DNA of 64,000 nucleotides from an uncultured Eubacteriales bacterium (GTDB taxonomy: Bacteria > Bacillota > Clostridia > Christensenellales > DTU072): contig CASFAV010000013.1 of the NCBI GenBank assembly GCA_949292905.1, positions 1 through 64,000 on the forward strand, in the 5' to 3' direction. Under the pieces are notes generated by a model. The model did no database searches. It saw nothing but the letters and a program-made list of their open reading frames with translations, and had not been told where the DNA came from. The position numbers were made by a program, and so were the translations under genes. Shown piece after piece: positions 56,352-64,000 of this stretch. Numbering within the stretch: the stretch's first letter is position 1; the number at the start of each line of letters is the position of its first letter.

Positions 56352-57005
56352 CTATTTGAACCATTTGGAGCCGCGGGACTTCTTGAGAGATTCCTTGACG
56401 ATGACGAGAGAATCCTTGGGTCCGGGAATGCCGCCGGCAATGAGGATGATATTGCGCGCGGCGTCGACTTTGACAACCTCGAGGTTCTGCACGGTAACGC
56501 GCTCGTGACCGTACTGACCGGGCATTTTCTTATTCTTGAAAACCCTTGAAGGGCTGGAGTTCGCGCTCAGGGAGCCGACGCCTCTGTGGTAACCCGAACC
56601 GTGAGCCTTGGGCCCGCAGTGGGTATTCCATCTTTGAATGGTGCCGGTGTAGCCGCGACCTCTGGAAGTTCCGACTACGTCTACGTGATCGCCTGCCGCG
56701 AATACGTCGCATTTGATCTCGCCGCCCACGGCGTAAGAGGAGCAATCCGCGAAACGGAACTCTTTCATATACTTCCTGGGAGCGACGCCCGCCTGTTTGA
56801 ACTGACCTGCGGTGGGCTTGTTGACGTTCTTTTCTTTCACGGAGCCGAAACCGACTTTGACCGCGTCGTAACCGTCTTTATCGACGGTCTTGACCTGCAC
56901 TACGCAGCAAGGACCGGCTTCGACGACGGTGACGGGGATCATGGTGCCGTCAGCGGTGAATATTTGGCTCATACCGAGTTTTTTACCTAAAATCGCTTTA
57001 TTCAT
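56352..57005 (-). CDS. rplC: Ribosomal protein L3
   Basis: Early-assembling large-subunit protein near the peptidyl-transferase centre. The 217 residues include KAILGKKLGMSQIFTADGTMIPVTVVEAGPCCVVQVKTVDKDGYDAVKVGFG, GRGYTGTIQRWNTHCGPKAHGSGYHRGVGSLSANSSPSRVFKNKKMPGQYGHERVTVQNLEVVKVD and VIVKESLKK. The segment WNTHCGPKAHGSGYHR is shaped as expected. Normal length. Confidence 0.99.
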   Translation of the reverse strand: MNKAILGKKLGMSQIFTADGTMIPVTVVEAGPCCVVQVKTVDKDGYDAVKVGFGSVKEKNVNKPTAGQFKQAGVAPRKYMKEFRFADCSSYAVGGEIKCDVFAAGDHVDVVGTSRGRGYTGTIQRWNTHCGPKAHGSGYHRGVGSLSANSSPSRVFKNKKMPGQYGHERVTVQNLEVVKVDAARNIILIAGGIPGPKDSLVIVKESLKKSRGSKWFK

Positions 57006-57019
57006 TGTGAGCCTCCTTG

Positions 57020-57328
57020 TTAAAGTTTGATCTGAATATCTACGCCTGCGGGAAGATCGAGTTTCATAAGAGAATCTACGGTGCGCGCGGAGCTGTTGTA
57101 GATATCGATCAAACGCTTGTGAGTACGAAGTTCGAACTGCTCTCTGCTGTCCTTATATTTATGGGGGGAGCGGAGAATGGTAACGATTTCTTTCTCAGTG
57201 GGCAACGGGATAGGTCCTGAAATGCTGGCGCCGGTGCTTTGGGCGGCATCGACGATCTTGGCACACGAGGCGTCTATCAGATTGTGGTCGTAGGCTTTCA
57301 ATTTAATCCTAATCTTTTGACCTGCCAT
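57020..57328 (-). CDS. rpsJ: Ribosomal protein S10
   Basis: Small-subunit head protein, also the NusE elongation factor partner of NusB. From the ATG at 57328 there are 102 residues: [106 protein letters not shown] precedes the start. It is the first gene of the S10-spc-alpha operon and has a leader of about 220 bases. Confidence 0.99.
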   Translation of the reverse strand: MAGQKIRIKLKAYDHNLIDASCAKIVDAAQSTGASISGPIPLPTEKEIVTILRSPHKYKDSREQFELRTHKRLIDIYNSSARTVDSLMKLDLPAGVDIQIKL

Positions 57329-57548
57329 TATATATGTCCTCCTTGTGATGTCGTAACTGGTACACACTAGTCCGTGTGTGTCGCGGTTCCCTCTAAATAA
57401 ACGGCGCACGCGCCGAAACAGGATATAGAAACCGCATTGCCGTGTATCCTCCGGAATTGACGCCCGTAGTCAAGCGCAATATTCCATCGTCGGTCACTTA
57501 ACCGAGCGGTTTTGGCATACAAAAAGTCCAAAATCCTCGGAGCCAGCG
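57329..57548 (-). promoter_or_regulatory. Structured leader of the S10 operon
   Basis: About 220 untranslated bases lie between the promoter and rpsJ. They hold an attenuator-like hairpin (57395-57415) and a 6-bp hairpin (ACACAC/GTGTGT, 57362-57379) just before rpsJ. Long S10 leaders are often the site where L4 acts to repress transcription or translation; I did not recognise a known L4 leader motif. A 65-codon frame in this stretch is probably not a gene. Confidence 0.5.
57395..57415 (-). terminator. Attenuator-like hairpin in the S10 leader
   Basis: CGGCG-CGTG-CGCCG followed by TTTATTTA on the sense strand of the operon, about 70 bases before rpsJ. The tail is broken by an A, so it is a weak intrinsic terminator; placed in the leader it could serve as a regulated attenuator. 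Confidence 0.45.
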
Positions 57549-57554
57549 TGTGAT

Positions 57555-57583
57555 ATGTTACCAAAGATAAAGCTATATGTCAA
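57555..57583 (-). promoter_or_regulatory. S10 operon promoter
   Basis: TTGACA (57578-57583, perfect), 17-base spacer, TAACAT (57555-57560). Predicted +1 near 57548. Confidence 0.8.
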
Positions 57584-57925
57584 ACGATTTTCGCAACATT
57601 TTCAATTTTTTTAACGGAAAAAGTAAAAAGATATCCAATATATGGTGTTTGCGCGCTCAAGCCCTGCGGAACGGGCTAAAAAAGCATATACGCGCGCGTG
57701 CGCGAACAATATAATTATATCGCGCGATAACGAACGCGCAGATGAATATATGCGCTATCGAGCGGTATCCCCTTCCTGAGGAACGAACGGAGTCGCATAC
57801 GCGGTCTTATGAAAATATGAGCGTATGCGCATATCCGAAAACGTCCTCTTTACCTCCAAATATGCGCTCGCCGCGCCGCATAGCGGAAATACGACCGTAA
57901 AGCCCTTTTGTCGCGCGTGAAAGTG
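57584..57925. other. Gene-free spacer between the S10 operon and uxaC
   Basis: No convincing gene is seen. Contents: an AT-rich stretch (57590-57650) upstream of the S10 promoter that could be an UP element; a hairpin AGCCC/GGGCT (57660-57677) without a useful U-tract; a 21-base purine-pyrimidine alternation near 57684-57705; and a 10-bp palindrome ATCGCGCGAT (57719-57728). A 91-codon frame on the minus strand that runs into uxaC is judged chance. Confidence 0.4.
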
Positions 57926-57954
57926 TTGCAAGCGAAGAATTAATGTAATATAAT
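57926..57954 (+). promoter_or_regulatory. uxaC promoter
   Basis: TTGCAA (57926-57931), 17-base spacer, TATAAT (57949-57954, perfect). Predicted +1 near 57961, giving a leader of 35 bases with CGGAGAAAG as ribosome-binding site. Confidence 0.88.
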
Positions 57955-57995
57955 TTAAGCGCGGAAAACGCAAAACGATATACGGAGAAAGAACT

Positions 57996-59390
57996 ATGAA
58001 AAAATTTATGGACGAAAAATTTCTTCTCAACTCCCCTACCGCCGAAAGGCTGTACGCGGCAATAGCCGATCTTCCGATAGTCGACTACCATTGCCACCTC
58101 GACGCGTCCGAGATATATAACGACAAGCACTTCGCAAGCATCACCGAGATCTGGCTCGGCGGCGATCACTACAAGTGGCGCGCGATGCGCAATATGGGCG
58201 TAGATGAAAAGCTTATCACCGGAGACGGCGACGATTATGATAAATTTGTAGCTTGGGCAACAATTATGCCCTATATGGCGGGACATCCTCTCTACCATTT
58301 TTCGCATCTGGAGCTACGGAAATACCTCGGTATCGACACCCCTCTCAACGAACGCACGGCACGCGCCGTGTACGAGGAAGCCAACGCCGCGCTCAAAGAC
58401 CTCGGCGCGCGTAAGATACTCGAAAAAGCGGGCGTGGAAACCGTCGTTACCACGAACGACCCGATAGAAGATCTCGAATATCATATCAGACTTCGCAAAG
58501 AAGGCTTCCGCGTAAAGGTATTGCCCGCGTTCCGTCCCGATAAGGCGGTGAACATCGAGAAAGCGGGATTTGCCGATTACGTGGCTTCGCTCGCCAAAGT
58601 CGCGGGATACGAGATCAAGAGTTTCGCAGATATCAAACGGGCGCTCAGAGACAGACTGACTTACTTCGTCGCGAACGGCTGCAAGGCTACCGATCACGGA
58701 CTCGACCGCATGCCCTCTTTCGTACCCTTTTCCGAAGCCGAAGCGGACGAAGTTTTCCGCAAGGCAATGAGCGCGATGCCGCTCACCGAGCGCGAAGCCG
58801 ACGGCTACAAAACAAATCTTCTTTTGTTCCTGGCTACGGAATACGCCGATCGCGATATCGTTATGGAGATACATTTCGGTTGCAAGCGCAATCCCAATTC
58901 CGCCATGTTCCGTAAGCTCGGCGCGGACGCGGGATTCGACTGTATCGCAGGCGACACGAACGCCGACGCGCTGTATCCTTTCTTCGACGCGCTCGAACGC
59001 ACCGACAGCCTCCCCCGCACCCTCATATTCTCTCTCAATCCCAACGACAACGACGAGCTCGTAACGGTTTGCGGCGCCTTCAACAAAGCTCCCTGCAAAG
59101 GTAAAGTACAACAAGGAAGCGCATGGTGGTTCAACGACAACAAACCGGGAATGGAGCGTCAGCTTACGGCATACGCGGCGGGGATACCGATCGACACCTT
59201 TATCGGTATGCTCACGGACTCCAGAAGTCTTTTGTCCTACGCGCGCCACGACTATTTCAGAAGAATATTCGCAAACTTCCTGGGCTCGCTCGTCGAAAAC
59301 GGCGAATATCCCGAATCGAATATAGAATATCTCGAAAAAATAGCGAAAAACGTAGCCTATTACAACGTTAAAAACTATTTCGGTATCTGA
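57996..59390 (+). CDS. uxaC: Glucuronate isomerase
   Basis: Isomerises D-glucuronate to D-fructuronate (and galacturonate to tagaturonate), the entry to hexuronate breakdown. The 464 residues start MKKFMDEKFLLNSPTAERLY and include VDYHCHLDASEI (H32, H34, metal ligands of the amidohydrolase-type barrel), WLGGDHYKWRAMRNMGV and EIHFGCKRNPNSAMFRKLG. Normal length. It stands alone with its own promoter and terminator; the other hexuronate genes are not in the window. Confidence 0.97.
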   Translation: MKKFMDEKFLLNSPTAERLYAAIADLPIVDYHCHLDASEIYNDKHFASITEIWLGGDHYKWRAMRNMGVDEKLITGDGDDYDKFVAWATIMPYMAGHPLYHFSHLELRKYLGIDTPLNERTARAVYEEANAALKDLGARKILEKAGVETVVTTNDPIEDLEYHIRLRKEGFRVKVLPAFRPDKAVNIEKAGFADYVASLAKVAGYEIKSFADIKRALRDRLTYFVANGCKATDHGLDRMPSFVPFSEAEADEVFRKAMSAMPLTEREADGYKTNLLLFLATEYADRDIVMEIHFGCKRNPNSAMFRKLGADAGFDCIAGDTNADALYPFFDALERTDSLPRTLIFSLNPNDNDELVTVCGAFNKAPCKGKVQQGSAWWFNDNKPGMERQLTAYAAGIPIDTFIGMLTDSRSLLSYARHDYFRRIFANFLGSLVENGEYPESNIEYLEKIAKNVAYYNVKNYFGI

Positions 59391-59471
59391 ACGCGATAAC
59401 GTTACGGAAATGGTAACGCCGTACCGTTCGGCTACCGTTACCGTTAAAGCAAAACGGAAACGCACACGGAA

Positions 59472-59503
59472 AAGCGGCTCGCCCTTCGGCGAGCCGCTTG
59501 CTT
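59472..59503. terminator. Bidirectional terminator between uxaC and argD
   Basis: A perfect 12-bp stem (AAGCGGCTCGCC/GGCGAGCCGCTT) with a CTTC loop. The minus-strand tail is TTTTCC, good for argD; the plus-strand tail (GCTTTAGC) is weaker but still likely to stop uxaC. Confidence 0.88.
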
Positions 59504-59536
59504 TAGCATGTTTCGTTACCGGCTACGGCTCCCGCG

Positions 59537-60733
59537 TTACAGGGAAGCTACGGTCTTTTTGAGTTCTTCGATCATCTCGTCGATCTGTTCCTCGGTGATT
59601 ATGAGCGGGGGGACGAATCTCATCACTTTGTGTCCGCATACGTTCAGTATATAACCTTTCGAGAGCATATCGTTATATATGGCTTTCGCGAAAGCTTCGT
59701 CTTCCACTTCCATTCCGTCGATGAGTCCCATTCCGCGTACTTCTTTCACCTTCGGGTGCTTTATCTCTTTGAGGCGCGCGCGGAGATATTCGCCTTTGCG
59801 CGTAACGTCTTCCATGAATCCGGGTTCGCGTATCTTCTTGCATACCGCGTAGCCCACGGCGCACGCGAGCGGCGCGGAACCGAAGGTCGTGCCGTGATCG
59901 CCCGGCGTCCACGCTTCCGCAACTTCGTCGGTGGCAAGGCACGCCGATATCGGGAAGCCGCCGCCTATGCCTTTAGCCGCGCTCACGACGTCGGGTTCTA
60001 TACCGTAATGCTCGAAAGCCCAGAATTTACCCGTTCTGCCCGCTCCCGTCTGTACTTCGTCGAGTATGAGAAGCTGTCCGTTCTTCTTCGTGAGTTCCCT
60101 TGCAAGCTTCATATACGACTCCGTGGCGGGCATTATGCCGCCCTCGCCCTGTATGGGCTCGATAAGCAGAGCCGCTACCTCTTTGTCGCCGAGCGCTTTC
60201 GCGAGCGCTTCCTCGTCGTTGTAAGGAACGTATATGCCTATTCCGCCGGGAAGAGGAGCGAAAGGTTTATTGTACTGTTCCTGTCCCGTGGCGGTCACCG
60301 TAGCGAGCGTCCTGCCGTGGAAAGACTGCCTCGCCGACACTATCTTATATTTGTTTTCGCCGCGCTTATAGAAATATTTGCGCGCAAGCTTTATACTGCA
60401 TTCGTTGGCTTCCGCGCCGCTGTTGCCGAAAAAGACTTTGCCGAGGTTGGTGCCCTTCACGAGCTGCTCCGCTATGAGTCCGCGCGGTTCCGAATAGAAA
60501 TAGTTGGATACGACGGTGACCTTTTTCGCCTGTTCGATAAGCGCGTCGGTAAATATCGGATGATTATAACCCAATGCGTTCACCGCGATGCCCGCAAGGA
60601 AATCGAGGTAAGTTTTACCTTCGGAATCGGTGAGATAACAGCCTTCGCCCTTGACGAAAGCGATGTCCACCGGAGAATAAGTATTCATGAAATACTTTTT
60701 GTCGCGTTCTTTGATAACGTCGAAATTGCTCAT
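59537..60733 (-). CDS. argD: Acetylornithine/ornithine-type aminotransferase (ArgD family)
   Basis: PLP-dependent aminotransferase of the acetylornithine/succinylornithine group, 398 residues. Motifs: FFGNSGAEANECSIKLARKYFYKR, FHGRTLATVTATGQEQYNKPFAPL, LILDEVQTGAGRTGKFWA and the PLP Lys in VSAAKGIGGGFPIS. ArgD usually makes acetylornithine for arginine synthesis. Here it sits after a YfcC transporter and a Crp/Fnr regulator and no other arg gene is present, so a catabolic role on ornithine or another omega-amino acid is also possible. Confidence 0.93.
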   Translation of the reverse strand: MSNFDVIKERDKKYFMNTYSPVDIAFVKGEGCYLTDSEGKTYLDFLAGIAVNALGYNHPIFTDALIEQAKKVTVVSNYFYSEPRGLIAEQLVKGTNLGKVFFGNSGAEANECSIKLARKYFYKRGENKYKIVSARQSFHGRTLATVTATGQEQYNKPFAPLPGGIGIYVPYNDEEALAKALGDKEVAALLIEPIQGEGGIMPATESYMKLARELTKKNGQLLILDEVQTGAGRTGKFWAFEHYGIEPDVVSAAKGIGGGFPISACLATDEVAEAWTPGDHGTTFGSAPLACAVGYAVCKKIREPGFMEDVTRKGEYLRARLKEIKHPKVKEVRGMGLIDGMEVEDEAFAKAIYNDMLSKGYILNVCGHKVMRFVPPLIITEEQIDEMIEELKKTVASL

Positions 60734-60748
60734 TGAATTACTCCTTGT

Positions 60749-62314
60749 TTATACGTATACGAGATATTGAGCTATCGCCAGCACTCCTATCGTGGCGGCG
60801 AAAAGCGTAAGATGTATTTTGATGCTCCAGCGGAACCACTTGCCGTAATCGACGGGAGTGAGCCCCAGTATTAGCAGCAAGCCCGCGTTGGTGGGCAGTA
60901 TAACGTTGGCGAAGCCGTCCGCGAAAGCGAAAGCGAGCACCGCCACCTGCGGATCGAGTCCTACGAGGGCGCAGATGTCGAATATCATCGGCATGAACAG
61001 GAAGGCTTTGGCGGAGCCCGACTGGATGAATATCTCGAAAACGAAGATGATGCAATATATTATCATCGTCGTCCCGAAACCGCCTTTATCCCCGATCAGG
61101 GTAATGAATTTATAGAGAATGGTATCCATAATGTCGCCTTTCTCGACGATATAGCGGATACCGCCCGCTATAAGGATGAGCACTACGGCGGGGAGCAGAG
61201 TGAGCGCGCCCTTGCCGAGTTGCTTGAAAAGCTCTTTGCCCTTGAGCCCGCACATGATGGAAGCGCCGACGCCCGCTATGACGTAGACGGCGAGGATTAT
61301 ATACATGAGGTAGTCGGCGAGCGCGCGCCACGCCACGGAGATAAGCGCGAGCGCGACCACTCCGAGCATCCAGCAACCGAACCACAGAAGCGCTTTGTTT
61401 TTCCCTTTATCCTCGGTGAAATCGTCGATGCGGAAGGAAAACTCTTTCTTACGCATCGAGTCCTCGGCGAATACCACCGATTTTTCGGGGTGACGTTCTA
61501 TTTTACGCGCGTAAGGATAAAGGAACGCCATCAATATTATGTATGCGAGCACGAAAGTGAGTATCCGCATCCCGATACCGGAATACATTTCGAGTCCGCC
61601 GAGAGTCTGCGCCACGCCTACGGTGAAGGGATTGACCACGCCTGCCGAAAATCCGAAGCAGCTCGCCACTACCGCTATCGCGAGTCCGACGAGGGCGTCC
61701 CAGCCGAGCGCGTAACAGAGCATGACCACCACCGGCACGAGCGGGATGAGCTCCTCGAACATACCCGCGGTACTTCCGAGGAACATGAACGCGAAGCACA
61801 AGAGGAACAACAGAAGATATTTACGGTGCCCGAGCTTATGGTTGAGATATTCGACCATATAGACCATTATGCCCGTCTCGTCGAGCGCGGTGAAGACCGC
61901 GCCGATAATGAAAAGCAGTATTATGATCGCCCAGACCGTCATATAACCGTCCGAAGTAGGCAGCAATATCATCAGAGGCGACAACAGGAACTGCCACCAC
62001 TTGATGCCTTCGAGCGTGGGATCGGCAACGTAAGTGCCCGGAATTATGGCGCCCGAAGCGTCGCGCTGATATGCGCCTTTTTCGAGAACGAAAGTCAGTA
62101 TGTACGCGGTAACGAATAAAGCGAGCACGACCGCCGCTCCTATAAATACGGCCTTTTTGCTTATGCTTATCGATCTTGCCTTTTTGAGTTCCGTAGCGGG
62201 AGTAAGCGCTGCGGCGGCGGCTTCGCCGTCCGCCGTGAGAGCGTCCCCCTCCGCGACGTTTTCTTCAACTCCGGTATTGTCGTCGTTCACGTTCATTTTC
62301 TCGTCGTCAGACAT
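60749..62314 (-). CDS. YfcC/DcuC-family membrane transporter
   Basis: A 521-residue transporter with about 12 helices after a 50-residue hydrophilic, acidic N-terminus. FLGSTAGMFEELIPLVPVVVMLCYALGWDALVGLAIAVVASCFGFSAGVVNPFTVGVAQTLGGLEMYSGIGMRI is the YfcC/C4-dicarboxylate-carrier family signature, repeated in the second half (GSAKAFLFMPMIFDICALVGLDPQVAVLAFAFADGFANVILPTNAGLLLILGL). Members move amino acids, often arginine/ornithine, or C4-dicarboxylates. The operon with argD favours an amino acid. The start overlaps the hydrolase gene by 8 bases. Confidence 0.9.
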   Translation of the reverse strand: MSDDEKMNVNDDNTGVEENVAEGDALTADGEAAAAALTPATELKKARSISISKKAVFIGAAVVLALFVTAYILTFVLEKGAYQRDASGAIIPGTYVADPTLEGIKWWQFLLSPLMILLPTSDGYMTVWAIIILLFIIGAVFTALDETGIMVYMVEYLNHKLGHRKYLLLFLLCFAFMFLGSTAGMFEELIPLVPVVVMLCYALGWDALVGLAIAVVASCFGFSAGVVNPFTVGVAQTLGGLEMYSGIGMRILTFVLAYIILMAFLYPYARKIERHPEKSVVFAEDSMRKKEFSFRIDDFTEDKGKNKALLWFGCWMLGVVALALISVAWRALADYLMYIILAVYVIAGVGASIMCGLKGKELFKQLGKGALTLLPAVVLILIAGGIRYIVEKGDIMDTILYKFITLIGDKGGFGTTMIIYCIIFVFEIFIQSGSAKAFLFMPMIFDICALVGLDPQVAVLAFAFADGFANVILPTNAGLLLILGLTPVDYGKWFRWSIKIHLTLFAATIGVLAIAQYLVYV

Positions 62315-63242
62315 CTTTTCCTCTCTTGGCGTAAGCGGCTTCCGCTTTAAGCACGAATTCTTTTACGGTATTCGCATACTCGTCGGGATATTTTGTTATG
62401 CTTCTCGCGTGTATGCTGTCGGGGAACGTATGCAGTTCCGCCTGCGGAGCGGCTTCCTTCAACATCAGAGCGTTTTTGTAATTTACCGTTTTATCCGCTT
62501 TGCTGTGCATTATGAGTATGGGGCAACCTACCCGCGTTATCGCTTCGAGAGCGTCGCACTCCTTAACGTCGAAGCCGAAGCAATGCTCTGAGACAAGACG
62601 TATCGAAGGCATAACGGCTTTGCGGATACCTTCGCTGTCGGTATAACGGGTAAGCAGACCTTCGAAATTGGCGTAACCGCAGTAATCTATGAGGAATACG
62701 GCGTCGGGTATCTCCGCCGCGACCATTATGGCGGTAGCGGCGCCCATACTTTCGCCGAAAAGCGCTATATCGTCCTCCGTGCGCCGTTCGCGAAGCTCTG
62801 ATATCCAGTCGAGGACGTCGTACTTCTCGTAAGCGCCGAAAGTAACGGTATCCCCTCCGCTCAAGCCGCTTCTTCTGTGATCCGGAATAAACACGTTATA
62901 GCCGAGTGAAAGAAAAAGCGTCAGATATTTGAGTTGGGAAGCAAAGCAGGAATTGTGCCCGTGCAGACAAACGACGGTTTTCGACGAGCCTTCGCATACA
63001 TAAAAACGCGCGGCGAGCTCGTAGCCGAATCTCGACGTGCGGAATAATTGCTCGAACGGTATCCCGGTCACCGCGCGATCGAGCCCTTTCTCCTCGATTT
63101 CGTATTCGACGAGGTAGTCGACAGTGCGTTTTTTCGGTTTGACAAGCCCTTTTATACCGAAATACAGCCCGATAAACCATACCGCAAGCAACGCCGCTAC
63201 GGTAAGGACTACCGCTATCAAAACAATTTCGCCGACGGACAT
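62307..63242 (-). CDS. Membrane-anchored alpha/beta hydrolase
   Basis: A 311-residue alpha/beta-hydrolase of the family often annotated as cell-surface or lysophospholipase-like hydrolases. An N-terminal membrane helix (about 5-28) precedes the domain. CLHGHNSCF forms the oxyanion region, the nucleophile is S165 in GESMGAAT, an acid lies in LIMHSKADKTVNY, and the His is in DSIHARS. The substrate is unknown. AAGGAGCGGTT precedes the ATG, 18 bases after the regulator gene. Confidence 0.87.
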   Translation of the reverse strand: MSVGEIVLIAVVLTVAALLAVWFIGLYFGIKGLVKPKKRTVDYLVEYEIEEKGLDRAVTGIPFEQLFRTSRFGYELAARFYVCEGSSKTVVCLHGHNSCFASQLKYLTLFLSLGYNVFIPDHRRSGLSGGDTVTFGAYEKYDVLDWISELRERRTEDDIALFGESMGAATAIMVAAEIPDAVFLIDYCGYANFEGLLTRYTDSEGIRKAVMPSIRLVSEHCFGFDVKECDALEAITRVGCPILIMHSKADKTVNYKNALMLKEAAPQAELHTFPDSIHARSITKYPDEYANTVKEFVLKAEAAYAKRGKDV

Positions 63243-63260
63243 AACCGCTCCTTCAGTATC

Positions 63261-63956
63261 CTATCTTGCGGTGTTGGCAAGTTCAGCCAGTCTTTCCACG
63301 TCGTGTATGACGATCTCGTCCTTACGGTAGGATATGATGCCGTCCTCTTTCATATGGATCATCTCCCTGGACATCGAGGGGCGCGAAACGTTGAGATATT
63401 CCGCCATTTCGTTACGGTTGAAGCCGAGATGTATGACGTTGGTGCCCTGCGCGAGATACTTGTCGTAGAAGAGTTTGGATATCTTGCCGCGCATGCTCTT
63501 GATCTTGAGATATTTGGCGTCATTGTTGATGACGTCTATCCTGTCGGCAAGACAACTCAAAGTGTTTTCGAGCAATTTCTGATGATGGGGACAATTTTTC
63601 GGGCACTGCTTGACTATAGTGGGAATACTGATATACAGTACCGTGGAGTCCTCGGCGAGGACAACGGAGGAACGGTAAGTCCTGTCCCCGGCGTAGCCTT
63701 CCACTTCGCCGAACATGCCGCCCACTTCGAGTTCGCCGCAGTTGACGAGCTCGCCGTCCGCCTTACGTATGAATTTGACGGCGGAGCCTTCGAGTATGAT
63801 ACCCACTTCGGTCACGGGATCGCCCGCTTCCGCGACTACCCTGCCGCGCGAATATTTGTTGATGTGCCCGTGCAGGCAATCGAATATTTTGTTGATCTCG
63901 TTGTCGTCAAAATCGGCAAAAAGCTTGTTTTTCTTGAGTAATCTGAAGATATTCAT
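63261..63956 (-). CDS. Crp/Fnr-family transcriptional regulator
   Basis: A 231-residue regulator with an N-terminal cyclic-nucleotide-type sensor domain (about 10-125), a dimerisation helix and a C-terminal winged helix-turn-helix (about 178-215; HLGFNRNEMAEYLNVSRPSMSREMIHMKEDGIISYRKDEI). CPKNCPHHQKLLENTLSCLADRI precedes the helix; the Cys/His cluster resembles one seen in other clostridial members and could bind a metal or redox cofactor. It is the first gene of the operon with the hydrolase, transporter and argD. AAGGAG precedes the ATG. Confidence 0.93.
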   Translation of the reverse strand: MNIFRLLKKNKLFADFDDNEINKIFDCLHGHINKYSRGRVVAEAGDPVTEVGIILEGSAVKFIRKADGELVNCGELEVGGMFGEVEGYAGDRTYRSSVVLAEDSTVLYISIPTIVKQCPKNCPHHQKLLENTLSCLADRIDVINNDAKYLKIKSMRGKISKLFYDKYLAQGTNVIHLGFNRNEMAEYLNVSRPSMSREMIHMKEDGIISYRKDEIVIHDVERLAELANTAR

Positions 63957-64000
63957 ACGTTTCTCCTTGTCTGTACGCCGTCCGAATGTTCCACGGCAAA

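Noticed and set aside
57367-57564. 65-codon minus-strand frame in the S10 leader
   Set aside because: No ribosome-binding site, starts upstream of the predicted +1, and would cross the leader hairpins. A short leader peptide cannot be fully excluded.
57660-57682. AGCCC/GGGCT hairpin considered as a terminator
   Set aside because: On the plus strand it is followed by A residues, and on the minus strand the T-tract comes before the stem, so it has no terminator polarity.
57755-58030. 91-codon minus-strand frame upstream of and into uxaC
   Set aside because: It overlaps the strong uxaC promoter and coding start and has no start signal.

Overview
The window is a compact, gene-dense stretch of bacterial chromosome, about half G+C, from an anaerobic low-redox Firmicute. 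An uncultured gut member of class Clostridia is the best guess. This is an inference from the gene set: a V-type (archaeal-type) ATPase operon, a six-gene Rnf complex, a folate ECF transporter under a THF riboswitch, glucuronate isomerase, hexameric glutamate dehydrogenase, and a clostridial S10-spc-alpha operon with a KOW protein between map and infA. No tRNA, rRNA, IS element, CRISPR array or integrase was seen.

Layout. 1-9.2 kb (minus): rpiB followed by the complete V-ATPase operon (G/H, I, K, E, C, F, A, B, D) and the first codons of one more gene. The K subunit carries the residues of a Na+-binding c-ring. 9.3-12.7 kb: a lipoprotein-sua5 pair, divergent from a TspO-like gene. 12.8-17.9 kb (minus): rnfCDGEAB. 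18-23 kb (minus): a 1651-residue surface protein with five similar beta-sandwich-like modules. 23-26.3 kb (plus): gdhA and a lipid/oligosaccharide flippase. 26.3-28.2 kb (minus): folT behind its riboswitch, then a DUF4363/DUF421 pair. 28.3-33.8 kb (minus): two small winged-helix/membrane proteins coupled to uvrB-uvrA. 33.9-38.7 kb: an acyl-CoA synthetase divergent from an ECF sigma factor, a membrane protein and a beta-propeller protein. 39.3-41.3 kb (minus): coaX-hom. 41.5-57.3 kb (minus): the S10-spc-alpha operon, rpsJ to rplQ. 58-59.4 kb (plus): uxaC. 59.5-64 kb (minus): Crp/Fnr regulator, alpha/beta hydrolase, YfcC transporter, argD.

How it works together. Rnf couples ferredoxin:NAD+ oxidoreduction to an ion gradient, and the V-ATPase uses or makes the same gradient. 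The c-ring residues suggest that ion is Na+. gdhA, the argD/YfcC operon and uxaC point to growth on amino acids and sugar acids. The long ribosomal operon has zinc-binding versions of S4, S14, L24 and L36.

The main novelty is regulatory. Seven transcription units start with a gene that has no Shine-Dalgarno sequence, and its start codon lies 0-3 nt from the +1 predicted from a sigma-A-like promoter, so the mRNAs should be leaderless. They are the lipoprotein, tspO-like gene, rnfC, DUF421 gene, winged-helix gene before uvrBA, ECF sigma gene and coaX. Genes inside operons, and several other lead genes, have normal ribosome-binding sites. Other points of interest are GC hairpins on both sides of the c-subunit gene, a tandem winged-helix/membrane pair coupled to uvrBA, an insertion in the KH loop of S3, and long leaders before rpsJ and rpsM.
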